Source: Oscarella lobularis
Taxonomy: Eukaryota; Porifera; Homoscleromorpha; Homosclerophorida; Oscarellidae
Direction: 5' to 3'
Length of the DNA stretch: 64,000 bases
NCBI RefSeq assembly: GCF_947507565.1
Contig: NC_089189.1
Coordinates: 806,001 to 870,000 of the forward strand
The first letter of the stretch is position 1. Every line of letters starts with the position of its first letter. Of this stretch, positions 49,401 through 61,092 are shown piece by piece. A program made the translations under genes and the position numbers. The notes under the pieces are model-generated. The model was not told the origin of the DNA. It made no database searches and was given only the letters and a program-made list of their open reading frames with translations.

Positions 49401-50090
49401 TCCTGTAATAAATTACAGCGAAATTATAGGGGACTAGCCAACGGGTCTTTCCTGTAATAAATTACAGCGAAATTACAGGGGGCTAGCCAACGGGTCTCTC
49501 CAGTAATAAACTACAGCGAAATTACAGGGGCTAGACAACGGGTCTATCCTAATAATAAATTACAGCGAAATTACACGGGGTTAGCCAACGGGTATCTCCT
49601 GTAATAAATTACAGCGAAATTACAGAGGCTAGCTAACGGGTATCTCCTGTAATAAATTACAGCGAATTTATAGGGGCTAGCCAATGGGTCTCTCCTGTAA
49701 TAAACTACAGCGAAATTGCAGAGGGTTAGTCAACGGGTCTCTCCTGGAATAAATTACAGCCAACTTACAGGGGGCTAGCCAACGGGTCTCTCCTGTAAAA
49801 AGTTACAGCCAAATTACAGGGGGCTAGCCAACGGGTCTCTCCTGGAATAAATTACAGCGAAATTACAGGGGCTAGACAACGGGTCTATCCTAATAATAAA
49901 TTACAGCGAAATTACAGGGGGCTAGCTAACGGGTCTCTCCTGTAATAAACTACAGCGAAATTACAGGGGCTAGCCAACGGGTCTCTCCTGGAATAAATTA
50001 CAGCGAAATTACAGGGGGTTAGCCAACGGGTCTCTCTTGTAATAAAATACAGCGAAATTACACGGGGTTAGCCAACGGGTCTCTCCTGTA
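43414..50090. repeat. Satellite A, block 1 (48-49 bp unit)
   Basis: About 138 direct copies. Each unit contains GCTAGCCAACGGGTCTCTCC followed by the dyad CTGTAATAAATTACAG and then GCGAAATTACAGGGG. Units of 48 and 49 bp alternate (one G more or less before the TAGCC), so no frame persists. Each unit has an AATAAA on the plus strand and TTTATTACAG on the minus strand. Sequence variants (T/C in AATTACAG, CAATGGG, AACAAG) mark subfamilies. Confidence 0.98.
45001..48816. repeat. Higher-order repeat of 2,000 bp inside satellite A
   Basis: 45001-46815 recurs at 47001-48816 at an offset of 2,000 (2,001 after a one-base insertion near 48535). I found only single-base differences, for example near 45446, 46101, 46284 and 46625. 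About 41 monomers were duplicated together, adjacent and in direct orientation. Confidence 0.92.
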
Positions 50091-50200
50091 AGGACAAATT
50101 TTCCCAGGAAAAATTGTCCCAGGACAAATTGTCCCAGGACAAATTGTCCCTGGACAAATTGTCCCAGGACCAAATGTCCCAGGACAATTGTCCCCAAGAC
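50091..50200. repeat. Satellite B, block 1 (16-bp dyad unit)
   Basis: Copies of CAGGACAAATTGTCCC, whose core GGACAA-A-TTGTCC is a dyad with a one-base centre. It starts exactly where satellite A stops mid-unit (CTCCTGTA then AGGACAAATT). Confidence 0.95.
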
Positions 50201-50221
50201 AACTCTACCTACATCACATAC

Positions 50222-50481
50222 CTTTGCCCCCTCGATAGTCATCCTCCCTTCTGATTGCCTTCCCTTCCAATCCTCCTCTTCCCACTCGCATCCGTTGCTC
50301 GTATCATTCTTCCTTACGCTCTTACACATCTATAAAACGAATTAGAGACCCCTCAATAACTAAAACTCTACCTACATCACATACCATCGATCCCTTGATA
50401 TTCCTTCTCCTCCCTGCCTGCTTGTTCCTCTTCTCCCTCGCGCCCCATCTCCTTGTCATTGTTCTTCCCATCCCTATGCCC
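50222..50481 (-). CDS. Two exon-like stretches in an island between satellites B and C, product unknown
   Basis: On the minus strand, 50385-50481 and 50222-50329 are each bounded by an AG acceptor (TTTTCTTAG, TTTTATAG) and the same extended donor, GTATGTGATGTAGGTAGAG. The second is 108 bp and open in phase 0 (CKSVRKNDTSNGCEWEEED). The first is open in the ATG-GGA frame (MTRRWGAREKRNKQ). Both are rich in Arg, Lys and Glu and both end near R-x-x-I-x-G. They look like diverged duplicate exons of a gene fragment. No start or stop could be assigned, and it may be a pseudogene. Confidence 0.25.
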
Positions 50482-50642
50482 CTAAGAAAACTAATTAGAA
50501 ATATGTAACACAATTAGGAACCATTATATACCTATCAGTATTGACTCTGCCCTAACATTGCCCCTATACACATTAACAAAGCCGCACAACTCCTAAACAA
50601 TTGCACGGCACTTATCTGACATCCTCCAGGAACACCCTGTTT

Positions 50643-51128
50643 ACAAAAAGGGAGAAGGCAAAAGGCACAGGAGAAGGCAAAAGGCAAAGGGAGAAGGCAA
50701 AGGCAAAGGGAGAAGGCAAAAGGCAAAGGAAAAGGCAAAAGGCAAAGGGAGAAGGCAAAAGGCAAAGGGAGAAGGCAAAAGGCAAAGGGAGAAGGCAAAA
50801 GGCAAAGGGAGAAGGCAAAAGGCAAAGGGAGAAGGAAAAAGGCAAAGGGAGAAGGCAAAAGGCAAAGGGAGAAGGCAAAAGGCAAAGGGAAAAGGCAAAA
50901 GGCAAAGGGAAAAGGCAAAAGGCAAAGGGAGAAGGCAAAAGGCAAAGGGAGAAGGCAAAACGCAAAGGGAGAAGGCAAAAGGCAAAGGCAAAAGGCAAAA
51001 GGCAAAGGGAGAAGGCAAAAGGCAAAGGGAGAAGGCAAAAGGCAAAGGGAGAAGGCAAAAGGCAAAGGAGAAGGCAAAAGGCAAAGGAGAAAGCAAAAGG
51101 CAAAGGGAGAAGGCAAAAGGCATAGGAG
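50643..51128. repeat. Satellite C (20-bp unit, thymine-free strand)
   Basis: About 24 copies of GGGAGAAGGCAAAAGGCAAA. The plus strand has no T at all from 50643 to 51122 (480 nt). Long open frames on both strands are a by-product of this bias. Confidence 0.97.
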
Positions 51129-51494
51129 AAGGACAAATTGTCCTAGGACAAATTGACCCCAGGACAAATTGTCCCCAGGACAAATTGTCCCCACGACAAA
51201 TTGTCCCCAGGACAAATTGTCGCAGGACAAATTGTCCCAAGACAAATTGTCCCAGGACAAATTGTCCCAGGACAAATTGTCCCAGGACAAAATCTCCCAG
51301 GACAAATTGTCCCCAAGACAAATTGTCCCAAAGACAAATTGTCCCAGGACAAATTGTCCCAGGACAAATTGTCCCAAGGACAAATTGTCCCAGGACAAAT
51401 TGTTCAAGGACAAACTGTCCCCAGGACAAATTGTCCCAAGACAAATTGTCCCAGGACAATTTGTCCTGGGGACAAATTGTACCCAGGACAAATT
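51129..51494. repeat. Satellite B, block 2
   Basis: About 22 copies of the GGACAAATTGTCCC unit, spaced 15-18 bp apart. Together with block 1 it brackets the exon-like island and satellite C. Confidence 0.95.
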
Positions 51495-52667
51495 CTGAAT
51501 AAATGCAGAATTAATTCTGAATAAATGCAGAATTAATTCTGAATTAATGCAGAATAAATGCGGAATTTATTCTGAATTAATGAAGAATTTATTCCGAATA
51601 AATGTAAAATTTATTCTGAATTAATGCAGAATTTATTCTGAATTAATGCAGAATTTTTTCTGAATTAATGCAGAATTTATTCTGCATTAATCTAGAAAAA
51701 TTTCTGCATTAATGCAGAATTTATTCTGAATTAATTTAGAATTTATTCTGAATTAATGCAGAATTTATTCGGAACTAATGCCGAATTTATTCTGAATAAA
51801 TGCGGAATTTAAACTAAATTAATGCAGAATTTATTCTGAATTAATGCAGAATTTATTCTGAATTAATGCAGAATTTATTCTGAATAAATGCAGAAGTTAT
51901 TCTGAATTAATGCAGAATTTATTCTGAATTAATGCAGAATTAATTCAGAATTTATTTTGAATTAATACAGAATTTATTCTGAACTAATGCAGAATTTATT
52001 CTGAATTAATACAAAATTAATTCTGAATAAATGCAGAATCAATTCTGAATTAATGCAGAATTAATTCAGAATTTATTCTGAATTAATGCAGAATTTATTC
52101 TGAATTAATGCAGAACTTATTCTGAATAAAAGCAGAATTTATTCTGAATTAATGCAGAATTTATTCGGAACTAATGCCGAATTTATTCTGAATAAATGCG
52201 GAATTTATTCTGAATTAATGCAGAATTTATTCTGAATTAATGCAGAACTTATTCTGAATTAATGCAGAATTTATTCTGAATAAATGTAGCATTTATTCTG
52301 AATTAATTCAGAATTAATTCTGAATTAATGCAGAATTTATTCTGAATTAATGCAGAATTTATTCTGAATAAAAGCAGAATTAATTCTGAATTAATGCAGA
52401 ATAAATGCGAAATTTATTCTGAATTAATGCAGAATTTATTTTGAATGAATTCAGAATTTATTCTGAATTAATGCAGAATTTATTCTGAATTAATGCAGTA
52501 TTTATTCTGAATAAATGCAGAAGTTATTCTGAATTAAAGCAGAATTTATTCTGAATTAATGCAGAATTTATTCTGAATTAATGGAGAAATTATTCTAGAT
52601 TAATGCAGAATTTATTCTGAATTAATGCAGAATTTATTCTCAATTAATGTAGAATTAATTCTGAATA
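51490..52667. repeat. Satellite D (22-bp unit, near-palindromic)
   Basis: About 54 copies built on TTCTGAATTAATGCAGAATT and its variants (TTCTGAATAAATGCAG). The unit is a palindrome apart from one position, so both strands look alike. AT content is about 75%. It joins satellite B through the shared word ACAAATTCTG. Confidence 0.95.
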
Positions 52668-55101
52668 ACGGATATCTCCTGCAATAAATTACAGCGAAAT
52701 TACAGGGGTTAGCCAACGGGTCTCTCCTGTAATAAATTACAGCGAAATTAAAGGGGGTTAGCCAACGGGTCTCTCCTGTTATAAATTACAGCGAAATTAC
52801 AGGGGGTTAGCAACGGGTTTCTCCTGTAATAAATTACAGCGAAATTACAGGGGGTTAGCCAACGGGTCTCTACTGTAATAAATTACAGCGAAATTACAGG
52901 GGCTAGACAACGGGTCTCTCCTGTAATAAATTACAGCGAAATTACAGGGGGTTAGCCAACGGGTCTCTCCTGTAATAAATTACAGCGAAATTACAGGGGG
53001 TTAGCCAACGGGTTTCTCCTGTAATATATTACAGCGAAATTACAGGGGGTTAGCCAACGGGTCTCTCCTGTAATAAATTAAGGCGAAATTAAAGGGGGTT
53101 AGCCAACGGGTCTCTCCTGTAATAAATTACAGCGAAATTACAGGGGGTTAGCCAACGGGTCTCTCCTGTAATAAATTACAGCGAAATTACAGAGGGTTAG
53201 CCAACGCGTATCTCCTGTAATAAATTACAGCGAAATTACAGGGGGCTAGCCAACGGGTTTCTCCTGTAATATATTACAGCGAAATTACAGTGGGTTAGCC
53301 AACGGGTTTCTCCTGTAATAAATTACAGCGAAATTACAGAGGGTTAGGCAAAGAGTATCTCCTGTAATAAATTACAGCGAAATTACAGGGGGTTAGCCAA
53401 CGGGTATCTCCTGTAATAAATAACAGCGAAATTACAGTGGGTTAGCCAACGGGTTTCTCCTGAAATAAATTACAGCGAAATTACAGGGGCTAGCCAACGG
53501 GTCTCTCCTGTAATAAACTATAGCGAAATTACAGGGGCTAGCCAACGGGTCTCTCCTGGAATAAATTACAGCGAAATTAAAAAGGGTTAGCCAACGGGTC
53601 TCTCCTGTAATAAATTACAGCGAAATTACAGGGGGTTAGCCAAGGGGTTTCTCCTGTAATAAATTACAACGAAATTATAGGAGGTTAGCCAACGGGTATC
53701 TCCTGTAATAAATTACAGCGAAATTACAGGGGCTAGGCAACGGGTCTCTCCTGTAATAATTTACAGCGAAATTACAGGGGGCTAGCCAACGGTTCTCTCC
53801 TGTAATAAATTACAGCGAAATTACAGGGGGCTAGCCAACGGTTCTCTCCTGTAATAAATTACAGCGAAATTACAGGGGGTTAGCCAACGGGTCTCTCCTG
53901 TAATAAATTAGAGCGAAATTACAGGGGCTAGCAAAAGGGTCTCTCCTGTAATAAATTACAGCGAACTTACAGGGGCTAGCCAACGGGTCTCTCCTGCAAT
54001 AAATTACAGCGAAGTTACAGGGGGCTAGCCAACGGGTCTCTCATGTAATAAATTACAGCGAATTTACAGGGGGCTAGCCAACGGGTCTCTTCTGTAATAA
54101 TTTACAGCGAAATTACAGGGGGCTAGCCAACGGTTCTCTCCTGTAATAAATTACAGCGAAATTACAGAGGGCTAGCCAACGGTTCTCTCCTGTAATAAAT
54201 TACAGCGAAATTACAGGGGGTTAGCCAACGGGTCTCTCCTGTAATAAATTACAGCGAAATTACAGGGGCTAGCAAAAGGGTCTCTCCTGTAATAAATTAC
54301 AGCGAACTTACAGGGGCTAGCCAACGGGTCTCTCCTGCAATAAATTACAGCGAAGTTACAGGGGGCTAGCCAACGGGTCTCTCATGTAATAAATTACAGC
54401 GAATTTACAGGGGCTAGCCAACGGGTCTCTTCTGTAATAAATTACAGCGAAATTACAGGGGGTTAGCCAACGGGTCTCTCCTGCAATAAATTACAGCGAA
54501 ATTACAGGGGCTAGGCAACGGGTCTCTCCTGTAATAATTTACAGCGAAATTACAGGGGGCTAGCCAACGGTTCTCTCCTGTAATAAATTACAGCGAAATT
54601 ACAGGGGGCTAGCCAACGGTTCTCTCCTGTAATAAATTACAGCGAAATTACAGGGGGTTAGCCAACGGGTCTCTCCTGTAATAAATTACAGCGAAATTAC
54701 AGAGGCTAGCTAACGGGTATCTCCTGTAATAAATTACAGCGAATTTATAGGGGCTAGCCAATGGGTCTCCCCTGTAATAAACTACAGCGAAATTACAGGG
54801 GGTTAGTCAACGGGTCTCTCCTGGAATAAATTACAGCCAACTTACAGGGAGCTAGCCAACGGGTCTCTCCTGTAAAAAGTTACAGCCAAATTACAGGGGG
54901 CTAGCCAACGGGTCTCTCCTGGAATAAATTACAGCGAAATTACAGGGGCTAGACAGCGGGTCTATCCTAATAATAAATTGCAGCGAAATTACACGGGGTT
55001 AGCCAACGGGTATCTCCTGTAATAAATTACAGCGAAATTACAGGGGGTTAGCCAACTGGACTCTCCTGTAATAAATTACAGCGAACTTACACGGGCTAGC
55101 T
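52668..55101. repeat. Satellite A, block 2
   Basis: About 50 units of the same 48-49 bp family, more homogeneous at the left. Internal duplication: about 53720-54080 recurs at about 54080-54420 and partly at 54500-54680. The block with spaced variants (GTAAAAAGTTACAGCC, CCTAATAATAAATT) at 54715-55020 also occurs in block 1 (49640-49900) and block 3. Confidence 0.96.
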
Positions 55102-58100
55102 AAGGCCCTGAAGATAAAGTTGAGAGCCTAAACTTTCATTCTAAGGACCTGAAGATAAAGTTGAAGGCCTAAACTTTGATTCTAAGGCCCTGAAGATAAA
55201 GTTGACGACCTAAACTTTGATTCTAAGGGCCTGAAGATAAAGTTGAGGTCCTAAACTTTGATTCTAAGGACCTGAAGATAAAGTTGAGGGCCTAAACTTT
55301 GATTCTAAGGAGCTAAAGATAAAGTTGAGGGCTTAAACTCTAATTCTAAGACCCTGAAGATAAAGTTGAAGGCCCAAACATTGATTCTAAGGGCCTGAAG
55401 ATAAAGGTCATGGCAAAAACTCTGATTCTAAGGACCTGAAGATAAAGTTGAGGGCCTAAACTTTGATTCTAAGGAAATGAAGATAAAGTTGATGGCCTCA
55501 ACTTTGATTCTAAGAGCCTGAAGATAAAGTTGAGAGACTAAACTTTGATTCTAAGGACCTGAAGATAAAGTTGAGGGCCTAAACTTTGATTCTAACGCCC
55601 TGAAGATAAAGTTGAACGCCTAAACTTTGATTCTAAGGGCCTGAAGATAAAGTTGAGGGCCTAAACTCCGATTCTAAGGACCTGAAGATAAAGTTGAGAG
55701 ACTAAACTTTGATTCTAAGGACCTGAAGATAAAGTTGAGGGCCTAAACTTTGATTCTAGGGACCTGAAGATGAAGTTGAGGGCCTAAATTTTGATTCTAA
55801 GGACCTGAAGATAAAGTTGAGGGCCTAAACTTTGATTCTAAGGCCCTGAAGATAAAGTTGAAGGCCTAAACTTTGATTCTAAGGCCCTGAAGAGAAATTT
55901 GAACGCCTAAACTTTGATTCTAAGGGCCAGAAGATAAAGTTGAGGGCCTAAACTCCGATTCTAAGGACGTGAAGATAAAGTTGAGAGACTAAACTTTGAT
56001 TCTAAGGACCTGAAGATAAAGTTGAGGGCCTAAACTTTGATTCTAGGGACCTGAAGATGAAGTTGAGGGCCTAAATTTTGATTCTAAGGACCTGAAGATA
56101 AAGTTGAGGACCTAAACTTTGATTCTAGGGACCTGAAGATGAAGTTGAGGGCCTAAATTTTGATTCTAAGGACCTGAAGATAAAGTTGAGGGCCTAAACT
56201 TTGATTCTAAGGCCCTGAAGATAAAGTTGAAGGCCTAAACTTTGATTCTAAGGCCCTGAAGAGGAATTTGAAGGCCCAAACTTTGATTCTAAGGGTCTGA
56301 AGTTAAAGTTCAGAGCCAAAACTCTGATTCTAAGGACCTGAAGATAAAGTTGATGGCCTAAACTTTGATTCTAAAAGCCTGAAGATAAAGTTGAGGCCCT
56401 AAACTTTTATTCTAAGGGCCTGAAGATAAAGTTGAGGGCCTAGACTTTGATTCTAAGGACCTGAAGATAAAGTTGATGGCCTAAACTTTGATTCTAAAAG
56501 CCTGAAGATAAAGTTGAGGCCCTAAACTTTTATTCTAAGGGCCTGAAGATAAAGTTGAGGGCCTAGACTTTGATTCTAAGGACCTGAAGATAAAGTTGAG
56601 GGCCTAAACTCTGATTCTAAGGCCCTGAAGATAAAGTTGAGGGCCTAAACTCTAATTCTAAGACCCTGAAGATAAAGTTGAAGGCCCAAACATTGATTCT
56701 AAGGGCCTGAAGATAAAGGTCATGGCCAAAACTCTGATTCTAAGGACCTGAAGATAAAGTTGAGGGGCTAAACTTTGATTCTAAGAGCCTGAAGATAAAG
56801 TTGAGGGCCTAAACTTAGATTCTAAGGCCCTGAAGATAAAGTTGAACGCCAAAACTTTGATTCTAAGGGTCTGAAGTTAAAGTTGAAGGCCTAAACTTTG
56901 ATTCTAAGGCCCTGAAGAGAAATTTGAAGGCCCAAACTTTGATTCTAAGGGTCTGAAGTTAAAGTTCAGGGCCAAAAGTCTGATTCTAAGAACCTGAAGA
57001 TAAAGTTGAAGGTCTAAACTTTGATTCTAACGGTCTGAAGTTAAAGTTCAGGGTCAAAACTCTGATTCTAAGGACCTAAGATAAAGTTGATGGCCTAAAC
57101 TTTGATTCTAAGAGCCTGAAGATAAAGTTGAGGGCCTAAACTTTTATTCTAAGAGCCTGAAGATAAAGTTGAGGGCCTAGACTTTGATTCTAAGGACTTG
57201 AAGATAAAGTTGAGGGCCTAAACTCTGATTCTAAGGCCCTGAAGATAAACTTGAGGGCCTAGACTTTGATTCTAAGGCCCTGAAGATAAAGTTGAAGGCC
57301 AAAACTTTGATTCTAAGGCCCTGAAGAGAAATTTGAAGGCCCAAACTTTGATTCTAAGGGTCTGAAGTTAAAGTTCAGAGCCAAAACTCTGATTCTAAGG
57401 ACCTAAGATAAAGTTGAGGGCCTAAACTTTGATTCTAAGGCCCTGAAGATAAAGTTGAAGGCCTAAACTTTGATTCTAAGGCCCTGAAGAGGAATTTGAA
57501 GGCCCAAACTTTGATTCTAAGGGTCTGAAGTTAAAGTTCAGAGCCAAAACTCTGATTCTAAGGACCTGAAGATAAAGTTGATGGCCTAAACTTTGATTCT
57601 AAAAGCCTGAAGATAAAGTTGAGGCCCTAAACTTTTATTCTAAGGGCCTGAAGATAAAGTTGAGGGCCTAGACTTTGATTCTAAGGACCTGAAGAGAAAT
57701 TTGAAGGCCCAAACTTTGATTCTAAGGGCCAGAAGATAAAGTTGAGGGCCTAAACTCCGATTCTAAGGACGTGAAGATAAAGTTGAGAGACTAAACTTTG
57801 ATTCTAAGGACCTGAAGATAAAGTTGAGGGCCTAAACTTTGATTCTAGGGACCTGAAGATGAAGTTGAGGGCCTAAATTTTGATTCTAAGGACCTGAAGA
57901 TAAAGTTGAGGACCTAAACTTTGATTCTAGGGACCTGAAGATGAAGTTGAGGGCCTAAATTTTGATTCTAAGGACCTGAAGATAAAGTTGAGGGCCTAAA
58001 CTTTGATTCTAAGGCCCTGAAGATAAAGTTGAAGGCCTAAACTTTGATTCTAAGGCCCTGAAGAGGAATTTGAAGGCCCAAACTTTGATTCTAAGGGTCT

Positions 58101-60002
58101 GAAGTTAAAGTTCAGAGCCAAAACTCTGATTCTAAGGACCTGAAGATAAAGTTGATGGCCTAAACTTTGATTCTAAAAGCCTGAAGATAAAGTTGAGGCC
58201 CTAAACTTTTATTCTAAGGGCCTGAAGATAAAGTTGAGGGCCTAGACTTTGATTCTAAGGACCTGAAGATAAAGTTGATGGCCTAAACTTTGATTCTAAA
58301 AGCCTGAAGATAAAGTTGAGGCCCTAAACTTTTATTCTAAGGGCCTGAAGATAAAGTTGAGGGCCTAGACTTTGATTCTAAGGACCTGAAGATAAAGTTG
58401 AGGGCCTAAACTCTGATTCTAAGGCCCTGAAGATAAAGTTGAGGGCCTAAACTCTAATTCTAAGACCCTGAAGATAAAGTTGAAGGCCCAAACATTGATT
58501 CTAAGGGCCTGAAGATAAAGGTCATGGCCAAAACTCTGATTCTAAGGACCTGAAGATAAAGTTGAGGGGCTAAACTTTGATTCTAAGAGCCTGAAGATAA
58601 AGTTGAGGGCCTAAACTTAGATTCTAAGGCCCTGAAGATAAAGTTGAACGCCAAAACTTTGATTCTAAGGGTCTGAAGTTAAAGTTGAAGGCCTAAACTT
58701 TGATTCTAAGGCCCTGAAGAGAAATTTGAAGGCCCAAACTTTGATTCTAAGGGTCTGAAGTTAAAGTTCAGGGCCAAAAGTCTGATTCTAAGAACCTGAA
58801 GATAAAGTTGAAGGTCTAAACTTTGATTCTAACGGTCTGAAGTTAAAGTTCAGGGTCAAAACTCTGATTCTAAGGACCTAAGATAAAGTTGATGGCCTAA
58901 ACTTTGATTCTAAGAGCCTGAAGATAAAGTTGAGGGCCTAAACTTTTATTCTAAGAGCCTGAAGATAAAGTTGAGGGCCTAGACTTTGATTCTAAGGACT
59001 TGAAGATAAAGTTGAGGGCCTAAACTCTGATTCTAAGGCCCTGAAGATAAACTTGAGGGCCTAGACTTTGATTCTAAGGCCCTGAAGATAAAGTTGAAGG
59101 CCAAAACTTTGATTCTAAGGCCCTGAAGAGAAATTTGAAGGCCCAAACTTTGATTCTAAGGGTCTGAAGTTAAAGTTCAGAGCCAAAACTCTGATTCTAA
59201 GGACCTAAGATAAAGTTGATGGCCTAAACTTTGATTCTAAGAGCCTGAAGATAAGGTTGAGGGCCTAAACTTTTAGTCTAAGGGCCTGAAGATAAAGTTG
59301 AGGGCCTAGACTTTGATTCTAAGGCCCTGAAGAGAAATTTGAAGGCCCAAACTTTGATTTTAAGGGTCTGAAGTTAAAGTTCAGGGCCAAAACTCTGATT
59401 CTAAGAACCTGAAGATAAAGTTGAAGGTCTAAACTTTGATTCTAACGGTCTGAAGTTAAAGTTCAGGGTCAAAACTCTGATTCTAAGGACCTGAAGATAA
59501 AGTTGAGGGCCTAAACTCTGATTCTAAGGACCTGAAGATAAAGTTGAGGGCCTAAACTTTGATTCTAAGGATTTTAACATAAAGTTGAGGGCCTAAACTT
59601 TGATTCTAGGGACCTGAAGATAAAGTTGAGGGCCTAAACTTTGATTCCAAGGACCTGAAGATAAGTTGAGGGCCAAAAAATTGATTCTAAGGCCCTGAAG
59701 ATAAAGTTGAGAGAATAAACTTCGATTCTAAGGCCCAGAAGATAAAGATGAGGGCCTAAACTTTGATTCTAAGGCCCTGAAGATAAAGTTGAGGGCATAA
59801 ACTTCGATTTTAAGGTTCTGAAGATAAAGATGAGGGCCTAAACTTTGATTCTAAGGTCCTAAAGATAAAGTTAAGGGCTTAAACTTTGATCCTAAGGAGC
59901 TAAAGAGAAAGTTGAGGGCCTAAACTCTGTTTCTAAGGCCCTGAAGATAAAGTTGAGGGCCTAAACTTCGATTCTAAGGCATTGAAGATAAAGTTGAGGG
60001 CC
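55102..60002. repeat. Satellite E, block 1 (41-bp unit)
   Basis: About 119 copies of a 41-bp unit containing CTGAAGATAAAGTTGAGGGC and CTAAACTTTGATTCTAAGGA. A higher-order duplication of about 1.5 kb is visible: roughly 55905-57410 recurs at 57705-59212 at an offset of 1,802 bp (44 units). Within it a three-unit block at about 56335-56460 is also doubled. Confidence 0.97.
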
Positions 60003-60684
60003 CAACGGGTCTCTCCTGTAATAAATTACAGCGAAATTACAGGGGTTAGCCAAAGGGTCTCTCCTGTAATAAATTACAGCGAAATTACAGGGGCTAGCAA
60101 AAGGGTCACTCCTGTTATAAATTACAGCGAACTTACAGGTGCTAGCCAACGGGTCTCTCCTGCAATAAATTACAGCGAAGTTACAGGGGGCTAGCCAACG
60201 GGTCTCTCATGTAATAAATTACAGCGAATTTACAGGGGCTAGCAAACGGGTCTCTTCTGTAATAAATTACAGCGAAATTACAGGGGGCTAGCCAACGGGT
60301 CTCTCCTGTAATAAATTACAGCGAAATTACAGGGGGCTAGCCAACGGGTCTCTCCTGTAATAAATTACAGCGAATTTACAGGGAGCTAGCCAACGGGTCT
60401 CTCCTGGAATAAATTACAGCCAACTTACAGGGGGCTAGCCAACGGGTCTCTCCTGTAAAAAGTTACAGCCAAATTACAGGGGGCTAGCCAAAGGGTCTCT
60501 CCTGGAATAAATTACAGCGAAATTACAGGGGCTAGACAACGGGTCTATCCTAATAATAAATTACAGCGAAATTACACGGGGTTAGCCAACGGGTATCTCC
60601 TGTAATAAATTGCAGCGAAATTACAGGGAGTTAGCCAACGGGTCTCTCCTTTAATAAATTACAGCGAACTTACACGGGCTAGCT
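60003..60684. repeat. Satellite A, block 3
   Basis: Fourteen units. Their variant order (GCTAGCAAAAGGGTCACTCC, then GCGAAGTTACAGG, TCTCATGTAATAAA, later GTAAAAAGTTACAGCC and CCTAATAATAAATT) follows that of block 2, so this is a shortened copy of 53.9-55.1 kb. Confidence 0.95.
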
Positions 60685-61092
60685 AAGGCCCTGAAGATAA
60701 AGTTGAGAGCCAAAACTTTCATTCTAAGGACCTGAAGATAAAGTTGAGGGCCTAAACTTTGATTCTAAGGCCATGAAGATAAAGTTGAGGTCCTAAACTC
60801 TAATTCTAAGACCCTGAAGATAAAGTTGAAGGCCCAAACATTGATTCTAAGGGCCTGAAGATAAAGGTCATGGCCAAAACTCTGATTCTAAGGACCTTAA
60901 GATAAAGTTGAGGGCCTAAATTTTGATTCTAAGAGCCTGAAGATAAAGTTGAGGGCCTAAACTTTGATTCTAAGGAGCTGAAGATAAAGTTGAGAGACTA
61001 AACTTTGATTCTAAGGGCCTGAAGATAAAGTTGAGGTCCTAAACTTTGATTCTAAGGACCTGAAGATAAAGTTGAGGGCTTAAACTTTGATT
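60685..61092. repeat. Satellite E, block 2
   Basis: Ten 41-bp units. The junction from block 3 of A (ACACGGGCTAGCTAAGGCCC) is the same as that at 55091-55110, so the A/E boundary itself was copied. Confidence 0.95.

Noticed and set aside
43414-50090. CRISPR-like appearance of satellite A (regular dyad-containing repeats)
   Set aside because: Units are contiguous with no unique spacers, lengths vary between 48 and 49 bp, and the context is a eukaryotic gene region.
50535-51491. 318- and 272-codon minus-strand frames and long plus-strand frames
   Set aside because: They read through satellites B and C. Openness comes from the thymine-free strand and the short repeat period.
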